Below are positions 41,451-48,486 of a DNA stretch of 61,224 bases, piece by piece. Below the pieces are notes generated by a model. That model did no database searches and was not told the origin of the DNA. It saw only the letters and a list, made by a program, of their open reading frames with translations. This stretch comes from DATEEG01 sp035525055 (GTDB lineage: Bacteria > Actinomycetota > Acidimicrobiia > Spongiisociales > ZC4RG35). A program made the position numbers and the translations under genes. The DNA lies in contig DATLEZ010000012.1 of assembly GCA_035525055.1 (NCBI GenBank), forward strand, positions 1 through 61,224, written 5' to 3'. Numbering within the stretch: the stretch's first letter is position 1; every line of letters begins with the position of its first letter.

Positions 41451-43103
41451 TCAGGTCGAGGATTGCCTGACGTCGCTCGGAACGGCAGCTTCACGTTGGG
41501 TGATTTCGAAGATCCTGACGGGACGCTGGACGCCTTTGAGCGTCATTTCCTCGACTTCGGTGCCGGCCACGTAGTCCTTCACCGCCGCCATGGTCCGGTC
41601 GGTCACGAGGATCTGCCCGGGCAATGCGTTGTTGGCCAGCCGGGAGGCGACGTTGACGTGGTTGCCGATGACGGTGTACTCGATGCGGTCTTCTGAGCCG
41701 ATGTTTCCCACCGTCACATAGCCGGTGCTGATACCGATACCCACGGTCAACTCCTCGTCGTACTTCAGCATCCATTTGCTCCGGAGCCGTTCGAGAACTT
41801 CCTGGGTGCCGAAAGCAGCGGCTACTGCCCGCTCGGCGTGATCTTCGAACGGGATGGGGTCGCCGAAGAAGGCCAGGATCCCGTCGCCCAGATACTTGTC
41901 GAGGGTGCCGCCATGACTGAAGATGACTTCCGTCAGGGCTGTGAAGTACTGATTGAGAGCATCGACCAGTTCTTCCGGTTCCATGCGTTCGGCCATCTCG
42001 GTGAAACCACGGATGTCTGAAACGAGGATCGAGAGGTTGCGACGGGTCGGAGTCAAGGTCAACCGTGATCCCTCGATCACGATGGCGTCGGCCACCTGCG
42101 GGGAGACGTATCGTCTGAGCTCTTCGGTCCGGCGTAGTTGGGAGAGCTGCTCTTCGATCGTGTTCTCGAGGTTCTGGTTGAGTGCGGTGAGCTCCGAGTA
42201 GAGGGTGGCCAGCCTGGTGCTGGTGCGGTTGAGGTTGGAGGTGAGGCGGCCGAACTCGTCGCGGTTAGGCACCTCGACGATTTGAGCGAAATCGCCATCG
42301 GCGATGCGGGCGAGGGCCACATCGATCTTGCGGACAGGACGTATCAACGACCACGAGAGAATTGCTCCGAAACCAAGAGCGGTCAGAAGGCTGACCACCG
42401 AGAATGCAGCAACGGTCCAGGTCAGAAACTCGCGGTTGCCCTGAAAGTCGACGAGTTGGGCCCGCATGACTTGATCGGAACTGGTGATAAGGCTGTTGAG
42501 CTCGTCTTCGAGCTCGTGGGAGATCTCGTGCTCGGCCGAGATGTGAACCGATAGGGCCTGGTCGAGGTTCCCTGCCTCGTAGAGGCTGAGTACCTCTTCG
42601 CTCGCGGCCGCGAATCTGATGTCGATGGCCCGAAGCCGATCGACCACCTGCGGGTCTATGGCAGCGTTCAGAGTCTCGATGTCCAGAGTTTCGATGCTGT
42701 CTAAAACCTCGGTGAACTTGGCCTTGGCGGCAGTGATCTTGTCGTTCCAGGAGTCGACTTCAGTGATGAGCGCCATTGCCCGGAAGTGGCTCTGTGACGT
42801 CACCGAGTAGATCGCCTGACGGGACAGATCGGTTTGAGTTTCGAGAGCGATCAGGCCTTCGACCTGTTGATTCATGCGCCCAATCACAACGATGCTGAAT
42901 ATGCCCATCAACAACAACAGAAGCGCGATGGTCAGGAAACCACCCAGCAGCTTCATGTGCACTGTGGCCGGCATCCTGGCCACTCCATCGATCAGAGGAC
43001 GCAAGACTCTCGGAAGCGGTCCTAGCTCCCGCTCGGGAAGCGGGCCGGAGGTTCCGGATTCTTGATGTGCTGCTTCGGACTCTGCGCGGTCCGATTCGGT
43101 CAT
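41451..43103 (-). CDS. Membrane-bound HAMP-class III adenylate cyclase
   Basis: 550 residues. A basic/acidic N-terminus, TM1 near 51-73 (LLGGFLTIALLLLLMGIFS), an extracytoplasmic four-helix sensor domain, TM2 near 228-250, HAMP (LIRPVRKIDVALARIADGDFAQIVEVPNRDEFG), a short coil (LNQNLENTIEEQLSQLRRTEELRRYVSP), and a cyclase domain with Asp in LVSDIRGFTEM and YLGDGILAFFG, plus IGNHVNVASRLAN and substrate-specific residues in YTVIGNHVN. This is a typical signal-transducing adenylyl cyclase. It is the third cyclase within 7 kb. Confidence 0.93.
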   Translation of the reverse strand: MTESDRAESEAAHQESGTSGPLPERELGPLPRVLRPLIDGVARMPATVHMKLLGGFLTIALLLLLMGIFSIVVIGRMNQQVEGLIALETQTDLSRQAIYSVTSQSHFRAMALITEVDSWNDKITAAKAKFTEVLDSIETLDIETLNAAIDPQVVDRLRAIDIRFAAASEEVLSLYEAGNLDQALSVHISAEHEISHELEDELNSLITSSDQVMRAQLVDFQGNREFLTWTVAAFSVVSLLTALGFGAILSWSLIRPVRKIDVALARIADGDFAQIVEVPNRDEFGRLTSNLNRTSTRLATLYSELTALNQNLENTIEEQLSQLRRTEELRRYVSPQVADAIVIEGSRLTLTPTRRNLSILVSDIRGFTEMAERMEPEELVDALNQYFTALTEVIFSHGGTLDKYLGDGILAFFGDPIPFEDHAERAVAAAFGTQEVLERLRSKWMLKYDEELTVGIGISTGYVTVGNIGSEDRIEYTVIGNHVNVASRLANNALPGQILVTDRTMAAVKDYVAGTEVEEMTLKGVQRPVRIFEITQREAAVPSDVRQSST

Positions 43104-43296
43104 GAATATTTCCTTGCCGACCGCTCAGCGGTCCCTTGCAACGGCAGAGAACTTCAACGCGAGGGCCTTGGTTGCAAGGCCATCAGTTTGGGGCCTCAAT
43201 GGCAGGGTCGAGAGAACTCTGATCATAGTTAGGCGAGGCTTCCGGAGCGACGCAGATACCCGTGATTGGTTGAGAATCTGAGGACCACTTAGATCG

Positions 43297-44286
43297 TCAA
43301 ACCGACGATAGAGGCACGGCCCGTGCGGGAACGGTAGAACGCTCCGTCCGGAGGAATCGGAAGAAGCAATAGGTCGCGAGGGCGGTGAGCAGATGCCACA
43401 TCGCGTGCGCCTGAAACAATGAATCGGGCCGACAGGTGGTGCTGGTGGCGGTGCCGGTCAGCCAGATCGAATATGCAACGAGGAACGACGCCACTCCCAG
43501 CCAATACCAGGGGGTGTAGGTGCGTCGGCCTGGGGGCGGTTGGCGTGCGAGCAGACCCGGCACCCAGAAGAGGAAGACCCACCAGTTCTCGCCCGGGGCG
43601 GCGAGCATTTCGCTCGGGGTGAGGCCGAAGACGGCGGCCACCACAAAGCCCGCCAGACCCGAGGTCAGCCGGAGCCAAAGCGACCACCATCGATGCAGGA
43701 CCTCGCTGATGATCCAGAGTGCAATCGAGAGTCCGAAGAGGTCGAGTCCGATCCCGAGGTCGGGACCCAGGAACCAGTAGCCCGCGCCATAGAGGGAGAG
43801 CAAGGCGGCGTAGTTCAGGAAGAACGTGCGGTCCCGCCAGCGGCCCAGCCTCGCCAGGTTGAATAACCAGGGGATGAGGATGTAGGCCACCATGCTCAGG
43901 TTGTCGATCCAGCCCCCGAAGCGGGTGTGGGTGCCGTGCATGACCATCGAACCGGGTCCGAGGAACAAGGCCGCCGCCCCGTAGAGGAGCGCCACCGAGT
44001 CGTGACCCGTGAAGCGGTTGGAGGACGGGATCCCTCGCTCGATGTCGCCGGCCAGGGTGGCAAAGATGAGGAGTCCGACTGCCACGAAGCCCAGGTTCCC
44101 CAAGGTGTTGATCGGCTCCCGCAGCAGGCCATCGTTTACCCGCTCACACCAACGGGATACGTCACCGATCGCCTGCTCGTTAGCGGCCGGTGGACCCCAT
44201 CCGGATAGGCCGACAAGCACGAAGCCGATGGCGAACACCGCGAAAGCGCCAGACGCAACCCGAAGCGGGGTGACGCGGTTTTTCAC
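43297..44286 (-). CDS. CREST-superfamily (ceramidase-like) membrane protein
   Basis: 329 residues, seven to nine membrane segments. It carries the CREST pattern: Ser and His in GPGSMVMHGTHTRFGGWIDNLSMV (S-x-x-x-H ... D), and the C-terminal H-x3-H in FQAHAMWHLLTALATYCFF. These residues coordinate a metal and act on amide bonds in alkaline ceramidases and related lipid or progestin-receptor proteins. The bacterial substrate is unknown; ceramides are unusual in actinobacteria. Confidence 0.72.
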   Translation of the reverse strand: MKNRVTPLRVASGAFAVFAIGFVLVGLSGWGPPAANEQAIGDVSRWCERVNDGLLREPINTLGNLGFVAVGLLIFATLAGDIERGIPSSNRFTGHDSVALLYGAAALFLGPGSMVMHGTHTRFGGWIDNLSMVAYILIPWLFNLARLGRWRDRTFFLNYAALLSLYGAGYWFLGPDLGIGLDLFGLSIALWIISEVLHRWWSLWLRLTSGLAGFVVAAVFGLTPSEMLAAPGENWWVFLFWVPGLLARQPPPGRRTYTPWYWLGVASFLVAYSIWLTGTATSTTCRPDSLFQAHAMWHLLTALATYCFFRFLRTERSTVPARAVPLSSV

Positions 44287-44295
44287 ACCGCGACG

Positions 44296-44649
44296 CTACA
44301 AATCTGGGGAGGTCGGTCGCCGGCTCTTGGGGAGCTTGGAGACGACGGTGGCGTAGGAATCGTCGACCGCTTCGAAAAGCTCGTCATCGGGGATGGCGCC
44401 GTTGAGCTGCAACGTGTTCCACCCCGAGCGACCGATGTAGGCCATCACGGCGGCATCGTCGGGATAGCGCAATAGCCACTCGTCGGCTTCATCGCGATCA
44501 CGCCCGCATTTCACCCCGATCGAAGTGCCGCCGCCCAGGAAGGCGAAGATCTTCTCGGCGACCTTGACGACGACGTCGTCCTCCCACGGCGTGTCTTCCC
44601 AGGCTCCTGGTTTGGCCAGGCAGTAGGTGAGCATCTCCTCGTAGGTCAC
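44296..44649 (-). CDS. MmcQ/YjbR-family protein
   Basis: 117 residues with MTYEEMLTYCLAKPGAWEDTPWEDDVVVKVAEKIFAFLGGG, then VKCGRDRDEADEWLLRYPD and WNTLQLNGAIPDDELFEAVDDSYATVVSKLPKS, the small CyaY-like fold of MmcQ/YjbR. The family is often labelled DNA-binding but the molecular role is uncertain. Nine bases upstream (gene order) of the CREST gene and probably co-transcribed with it. Confidence 0.85.
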   Translation of the reverse strand: MTYEEMLTYCLAKPGAWEDTPWEDDVVVKVAEKIFAFLGGGTSIGVKCGRDRDEADEWLLRYPDDAAVMAYIGRSGWNTLQLNGAIPDDELFEAVDDSYATVVSKLPKSRRPTSPDL

Positions 44650-44983
44650 CGGGGCACTGTATTTCCAACCGAACCGTCGCGTAGCTGGTCAGTCTGGGCT
44701 TGGTTGGCTCCCGTTAAATGCGTAATTCGGCCCACGAGTCCCCCGGAAAACCGGGACCAGGGAGCCAGATTTCGTCTGATCCGGGACTGGAGCGCCAAAT
44801 TTGTGGAGAGGCCGGCTGACTTCGGCTCCCTTCGCCGATGGATTGGACCAACCTCACGCCTTGAAGGTTGAACGCCTGCCTTCGGCCCAAGCTTGACCCA
44901 CTACCGAAAAATCCGCTTCTCACCGCCGCTACTACCCTCAAGCGCAGGTCACGGACAAGTCTTCTTCTAGTCGAGGAGTCCCG
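44650..44983. other. 334-bp gap containing dispersed repeat copy B
   Basis: The region between the divergent MmcQ and cNMP-binding genes is mostly the nested-palindrome element at 44701-44802. The remaining 180 bases contain no recognisable gene. An open frame on the minus strand there translates the repeat and is rejected. Confidence 0.6.
44701..44802. repeat. Nested-palindrome dispersed element of about 105 bp, copy B
   Basis: Matches 25515-25620 from GGCTCCCG to CGCCAAATTTG with about 80% identity by eye, including the CCGGAAAACCGG hairpin and the exact core GTCTGATCCGGGACTGG. The outer left AATTTGGCG arm of copy A is not conserved here, so the element may be degraded at that end. Confidence 0.78.
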
Positions 44984-45982
44984 ATGAGGATTGAGAGAAG
45001 TGTCACCTCCATCTCATGGCTACCTTCGCAGGCAGTGCAGGGGGTCATCTCGTTGCCGTTTGAACTGGGCGTGACCAGATACGATCCGCCGCCGCCGGAT
45101 CGGATCGACGACCTCGAAAAGATGGGAGAGCAGGGAGCTTTCCGGTTCGCCAATCTCCTCAATGCGTTCATCGAGGTCGAGGATGGCAAGGCAGTGCGTT
45201 GGGGCCACCTCGGCAAGGGCATGATCTCGGGAAGCGAGGTCCATTTCGGCCCGGCCCGACTCAGGTTCACACCGGTCTTCTATCCCGTGCTGCGGCCCGA
45301 ACCGGTCAGCGAGGACGGCGGAATCACTTTTGTCCAGACCGTGGGAGGTCGGACCTCCTTGCCGTCCCCCCGCCGGATCACCGGCTCCAACCGTGTTCGC
45401 CTGGTCGCACCCCCCGTTTGGACGACGCTTTCTCTGACCATTTTCCCGGACGGGTCCTGTAGCCATCGGATGACCGGCGCCAGCGCCATACCTCGCCATT
45501 GGGTCTACAACGAAGAACAACGCCTGGTAGAGAAGTCGGCCATCATGGATTTCGTCGACTGGTACGGATCACCTGAGGAGAACACACCATGGGGCGGCCC
45601 TGACAGCCCGGTGATGGTGGTCGAGGTCGAATCGGACTGTGAACGGCGCCTCTCCCACTTGATCATGAAGGATCGGAACGTGGCGAGGCGAAGCCTGAAA
45701 GAAGGTGAGGTTCTGGTCAGTCAGGGTCATCACAGCACCGAGGTATTCCTGCTGCTCGACGGGTTGCTGGTGGTCGAGATCGACGGCGTGGAAGTGGCTG
45801 AGGTTGGACCGGGAGCGGTCGTTGGTGAGCAGGCGGCGCTCGGATCCGGGCAACGCATGGCCACCCTCCGGGCGGCGACCAACGCCCGGGTGGCAATCAT
45901 TCCGAGTGACGGTCTCGACCATGCCGACATGGAGGCGCTCGGACTCGGTCGGCGACGTGAAGCCGACGAGCCCGCCCGCTGA
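44984..45982 (+). CDS. Protein with C-terminal cyclic-nucleotide-binding domain
   Basis: 332 residues. The first 220 residues (MRIERSVTSISWLPSQAVQGVISLPFELGVTRYD) form an unrecognised domain; the last 100 fold like a cNMP-binding beta-roll (LKEGEVLVSQGHHSTEVFLLLDGLLVVEIDGVEVAEVGPGAVVGEQAALGSGQRMATLRAATNARVAII), with the GEQAALGSGQR stretch at the phosphate-binding cassette position, where GE-x-AL-x(2,3)-R-x-A is expected. There is no HTH, so it is not a Crp-type activator. Close to three cyclases; could be their output. Confidence 0.72.
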   Translation: MRIERSVTSISWLPSQAVQGVISLPFELGVTRYDPPPPDRIDDLEKMGEQGAFRFANLLNAFIEVEDGKAVRWGHLGKGMISGSEVHFGPARLRFTPVFYPVLRPEPVSEDGGITFVQTVGGRTSLPSPRRITGSNRVRLVAPPVWTTLSLTIFPDGSCSHRMTGASAIPRHWVYNEEQRLVEKSAIMDFVDWYGSPEENTPWGGPDSPVMVVEVESDCERRLSHLIMKDRNVARRSLKEGEVLVSQGHHSTEVFLLLDGLLVVEIDGVEVAEVGPGAVVGEQAALGSGQRMATLRAATNARVAIIPSDGLDHADMEALGLGRRREADEPAR

Positions 45983-46092
45983 CGGCTTCAATGCGGCGGC
46001 GCTCGTGACGGCAGGTGACGGAGATGAATCACCGCCGGATCGCCCACCACCTGTCGGCGATGGTCGCTCCGGCGGCAGCTGGGGATGTCGGG

Positions 46093-46431
46093 CTACATCA
46101 GTCCGATGACGTGACCCTCGGGGTCAGCGAAGAGAGCGATGATCGTCTCCGGTGCGATCTCGGTCAACGGCATGACCACCTTGCCGCCGAGACGCTCGAC
46201 CTTCTCGAGGGTCGCCTTGGGATCATCGGTCTGCACGTAGAACGTCACGTGTCCGGCGGAACCGTCCGGCGTGGCACCGATGCCCCCGGCGATTCCGACC
46301 TCCGGGGCCACCATTCCGTAGCCGCCCGGGTTGTTGGTGTCGAGCTTCCAATCGAAGACCTCGCTGTAGAACTTCTGGAGGGCTTCGCCGTCCTTACCTA
46401 CCACTTCGAAGTGGATTACTTTGGCTGCCAT
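46093..46431 (-). CDS. VOC/glyoxalase-like superfamily protein
   Basis: 112 residues with one babbab-type half: VIHFEVVGKDGEALQKFYSEVFDWKLD and HVTFYVQTDDPKATLEKVERLGGKVVMPLTEI, ending ALFADPEGHVIGLM. That is the pattern of small vicinal-oxygen-chelate proteins (glyoxalase, dioxygenase or bleomycin-resistance-like). Metal ligand His and Glu positions are plausible but the substrate is unknown. Confidence 0.85.
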   Translation of the reverse strand: MAAKVIHFEVVGKDGEALQKFYSEVFDWKLDTNNPGGYGMVAPEVGIAGGIGATPDGSAGHVTFYVQTDDPKATLEKVERLGGKVVMPLTEIAPETIIALFADPEGHVIGLM

Positions 46432-46523
46432 CGCAACTCCTTCCGGTTACGGGGTCGGACGGGTTGTCCGTCGACCGATGTGCCAAGTAGACGAACGAGG
46501 TTCTCTTCGTTCGACAGGCCCGG

Positions 46524-46559
46524 TCGAATTCCACTAAGAATCTCGAATTCCGCCAAGAA
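46524..46559. promoter_or_regulatory. Tandem 17-bp direct repeats upstream of the DUF2235 gene
   Basis: TCGAATTCCACTAAGAA and TCGAATTCCGCCAAGAA are separated by two bases (period 19), and end 32 bp before ATG 46592. Tandem sites at this distance could be an operator or activator-binding site; no regulator is adjacent. Confidence 0.45.
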
Positions 46560-46591
46560 ATAGGCACGGTTCGGCGAGTCAGGAGATCGTC

Positions 46592-47671
46592 ATGGCCAAA
46601 AACATCGTTCTGTGCCTCGATGGCACCGGCAACCAGATCAAGGCCAGGGGCACCTCGAACGTCGTGAACGTTTATGAGATGCTCGACCTCTCGGATCCGG
46701 ATCGGCAGGTCGCCTTCTACGACCCCGGGGTCGGCACCTTCGGGGCCCATGGCGCCTGGACGTCGTGGGGTCGGGCCATGACCAAGCTGCTCGGACTCAC
46801 GGTCGGTTTCGGAATCAAGGACAACATGGCCGAGGCTTATACCTTCCTGATGCAGGTCTACGAACCGGGCGACCGTGTTTTCGTGTTCGGGTTCAGCCGC
46901 GGGGCCTACACGGTCCGAGCTTTGGCCGGCATGTCTCACCGGGGTGGACTGATGAGACGCGGGGCCGAAAACCTTGTCAACTACCTCGTGTCCACCTACA
47001 CCAAAGGCAACTCTTGGAAGAAGGACGATTGGGACAAGATCGATCGCTTCGCCAAGTCCTTCTCCGTGGAAACTGAGGGCAGCCGGTCCCTGCCCCTGCA
47101 CTTCCTGGGCCTATGGGACTCGGTAAAAGCCCTCGGGCTCTTGCGATGGAACCCTCGATGGCTCTACACCCGGCAATTGCCGAATGCCCGCGTGGTTCGT
47201 CACGCCGTCTCCATCGACGAGCGCCGGCGACCGTATCGGGAGTATCTGGTCGACCCGTTCGCCACTCCGGACCTGCAGGAGGTGTGGTTTGCTGGGGTCC
47301 ATTCCGACGTCGGTGGGGGCTTCAAGGACGAGGTCGAGTTGTCCGTACTGTCATTGAAATGGATGACCGATCGCGCCCTCGACGAGGGCTTGATCTTGCG
47401 GCCGCGGGCCTACGCCAAAACCTGCAAGATCGATGCGACCCACTCCCGGGGTCGGGCCCACAAGGCCGGATGGATCTGGGCGCTGCTCACCTTCCGAACC
47501 CGGACGATCCAGGCTTACACCCCCGACGAGCGCGAGCCTCCCGATCCACGGATACATCAGAGCGTGAAGGACCGCATGGCGGCCGATGCGACCTACAAGC
47601 TGGCGGTTGACCACGCCCGGATCCAATGGGACGACCCCGACTACTTAAAGCCGCACCCAAACGCCCCGTAG
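46592..47671 (+). CDS. DUF2235 alpha/beta-hydrolase (Tle1-like phospholipase fold)
   Basis: 359 residues from ATG 46592. The DUF2235 hallmark: N-terminal NIVLCLDGTGNQ, then nucleophile elbow GFSRGAYTVRAL (Ser102), FLGLWDSVKALG and the C-terminal VWFAGVHSDVGGG with the catalytic His. In other bacteria DUF2235 includes type VI phospholipase effectors and other lipases, but no secretion genes are near. It lies just before a repeat-filled gap. Function open. Confidence 0.83.
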   Translation: MAKNIVLCLDGTGNQIKARGTSNVVNVYEMLDLSDPDRQVAFYDPGVGTFGAHGAWTSWGRAMTKLLGLTVGFGIKDNMAEAYTFLMQVYEPGDRVFVFGFSRGAYTVRALAGMSHRGGLMRRGAENLVNYLVSTYTKGNSWKKDDWDKIDRFAKSFSVETEGSRSLPLHFLGLWDSVKALGLLRWNPRWLYTRQLPNARVVRHAVSIDERRRPYREYLVDPFATPDLQEVWFAGVHSDVGGGFKDEVELSVLSLKWMTDRALDEGLILRPRAYAKTCKIDATHSRGRAHKAGWIWALLTFRTRTIQAYTPDEREPPDPRIHQSVKDRMAADATYKLAVDHARIQWDDPDYLKPHPNAP

Positions 47672-47672
47672 A

Positions 47673-47823
47673 GCGCCGTGAGGTCCAAGGCAACCGAGGA
47701 ACTGACGTTCTTCGTGTCCCCCCGCAAGCATGGGGACAGCGGTCAGAGGCGCCGTGAGGACTAAGGGATAGGAACTGACGTTCTTGGTGTCCCCCCGCTT
47801 GCGGGGGGACCGCCCGACGAAGG
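47673..47823. repeat. Tandem direct repeat, about 76 bp unit
   Basis: GCGCCGTGAGG, a variable stretch, then GGAACTGACGTTCTT and a TGTCCCCCCGC-type hairpin occur at 47673-47748 and 47749-47823. A third head GCGCTGTGAGGA is at 47919. Confidence 0.78.
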
Positions 47824-47845
47824 AGGGCGAGGGGGGTGCGCGAAC
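47787..47845. repeat. Two-hairpin C-run element, copy 2 (inverted)
   Basis: GTCCCCCCGC / GCGGGGGGAC is a perfect hairpin, followed by CGCCCGACGAAGGAGGGCG and GGGGGGTGCGCGAAC. The reverse complement aligns base for base in layout with 47946-48007. Confidence 0.75.
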
Positions 47846-47945
47846 TCCAGCGGCAGGTGGATCGTTGGGACCGGGCTGGTTCGTCTCGCAAGGCTCAGAA
47901 GAACGCGACGCACCAGCGGCGCTGTGAGGAAGGAATGCGTGGCGA

Positions 47946-48007
47946 GTTCGCGCACCCCCCTCGATCGCCCAAAGCGGCGATCGGTTCCCCCGCAAGCAGG
48001 GGGACAG
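47946..48007. repeat. Two-hairpin C-run element, copy 3
   Basis: GTTCGCGCACCCCCC, then the CGATCGCC / GGCGATCG stem, then TCCCCCGCAAGCAGGGGGA. It is inverted relative to 47787-47845 with about 100 bp in between and parallel to the element at the start of the window (239-299). Confidence 0.75.
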
Positions 48008-48041
48008 GCCGCAAAGCAATGGGGGCGTCAAACGCTCCGGA

Positions 48042-48068
48042 ACGTAAACGTATGACGTAAAACGTAAA
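48042..48068. repeat. Heptanucleotide repeat, ACGTAAA family
   Basis: ACGTAAA, a six-base variant CGTATG, then ACGTAAA twice. Same family as at 7767-7794. Confidence 0.82.
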
Positions 48069-48071
48069 AAG

Positions 48072-48096
48072 ATCCGGGACGCATGGCGTCCCGGAT
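48072..48096. terminator. Hairpin terminator
   Basis: ATCCGGGACGC, loop ATG, GCGTCCCGGAT: a perfect 11-bp stem with A-rich sequence on its left (plus strand) and hence T-rich sequence after it on the minus strand. It would stop transcripts coming from the BTAD gene. Confidence 0.68.
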
Positions 48097-48275
48097 AGGA
48101 AAAGCCGCCCCGGACGGGTTCTCGGACTCCCCAAACGATCCCCGAGCAGTCCCGATCTCCAACGACCTTCCCCCGGTCGAATGGAACCGATTGGTCTGCT
48201 CACTCGCTGGGTCCACCACGAGCCAAAACCTTGAACCTGTCCGAGGCGGCCGCCGCCTGCTGGCGGGATGGTGAT

Positions 48276-48368
48276 TCAGCGAATATTGACCACACTTGCC
48301 AGGGCCGGGGCTGCGGATGCGAGCAGAGTGGCTAGGACCAACGTGACGAATGTCAGAATACGACGCAC
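48276..48368 (-). CDS. Thirty-residue secreted peptide
   Basis: GTG 48366-48368 with AAGGAG seven bases upstream encodes MRRILTFVTLVLATLLASAAPALASVVNIR and stops. The sequence is a full signal peptide (n-region Arg-Arg, 17-residue h-region, AxA cleavage site) with only five to six residues after it. It could be a secreted peptide, a leader, or the remnant of a longer exported protein; the signal is similar to that of the small secreted protein at 24469-24756. It lies downstream of the BTAD gene, on the same strand. Confidence 0.5.
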   Translation of the reverse strand: MRRILTFVTLVLATLLASAAPALASVVNIR

Positions 48369-48486
48369 TTTCGATCTCCTTCTTCTCTGGTGAGCATGCA
48401 GGGCGCGTGTCTCACCCATATCTCATAGGAAGCGGTGGGCCCGACCGAACTACGCGCTCATGCCCCTAAGCGGGCAGGTTGTGGCG

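Larger units (their letters stand above)
47672..48275. other. Repeat-rich gap without a recognisable gene
   Basis: About 600 bp composed of the GCGCCGTGAGG-headed direct repeats, two inverted two-hairpin elements, an ACGTAAA heptamer block and a terminator-like hairpin. Apparent minus-strand ORFs here are translations of repeats. I see no RNA gene or CRISPR array. Confidence 0.65.

Noticed and set aside
44714..44941. 75-codon minus-strand ORF
   Set aside because: It translates the dispersed repeat copy B and has no start or family support.
47487..47891. 134-codon minus-strand ORF
   Set aside because: It overlaps DUF2235 and repeats; low-complexity Arg/Ser/Pro composition.
47673..48007. CRISPR array
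   Set aside because: Repeat units vary, there are no equal unique spacers and no cas genes; the repeats are hairpin elements.
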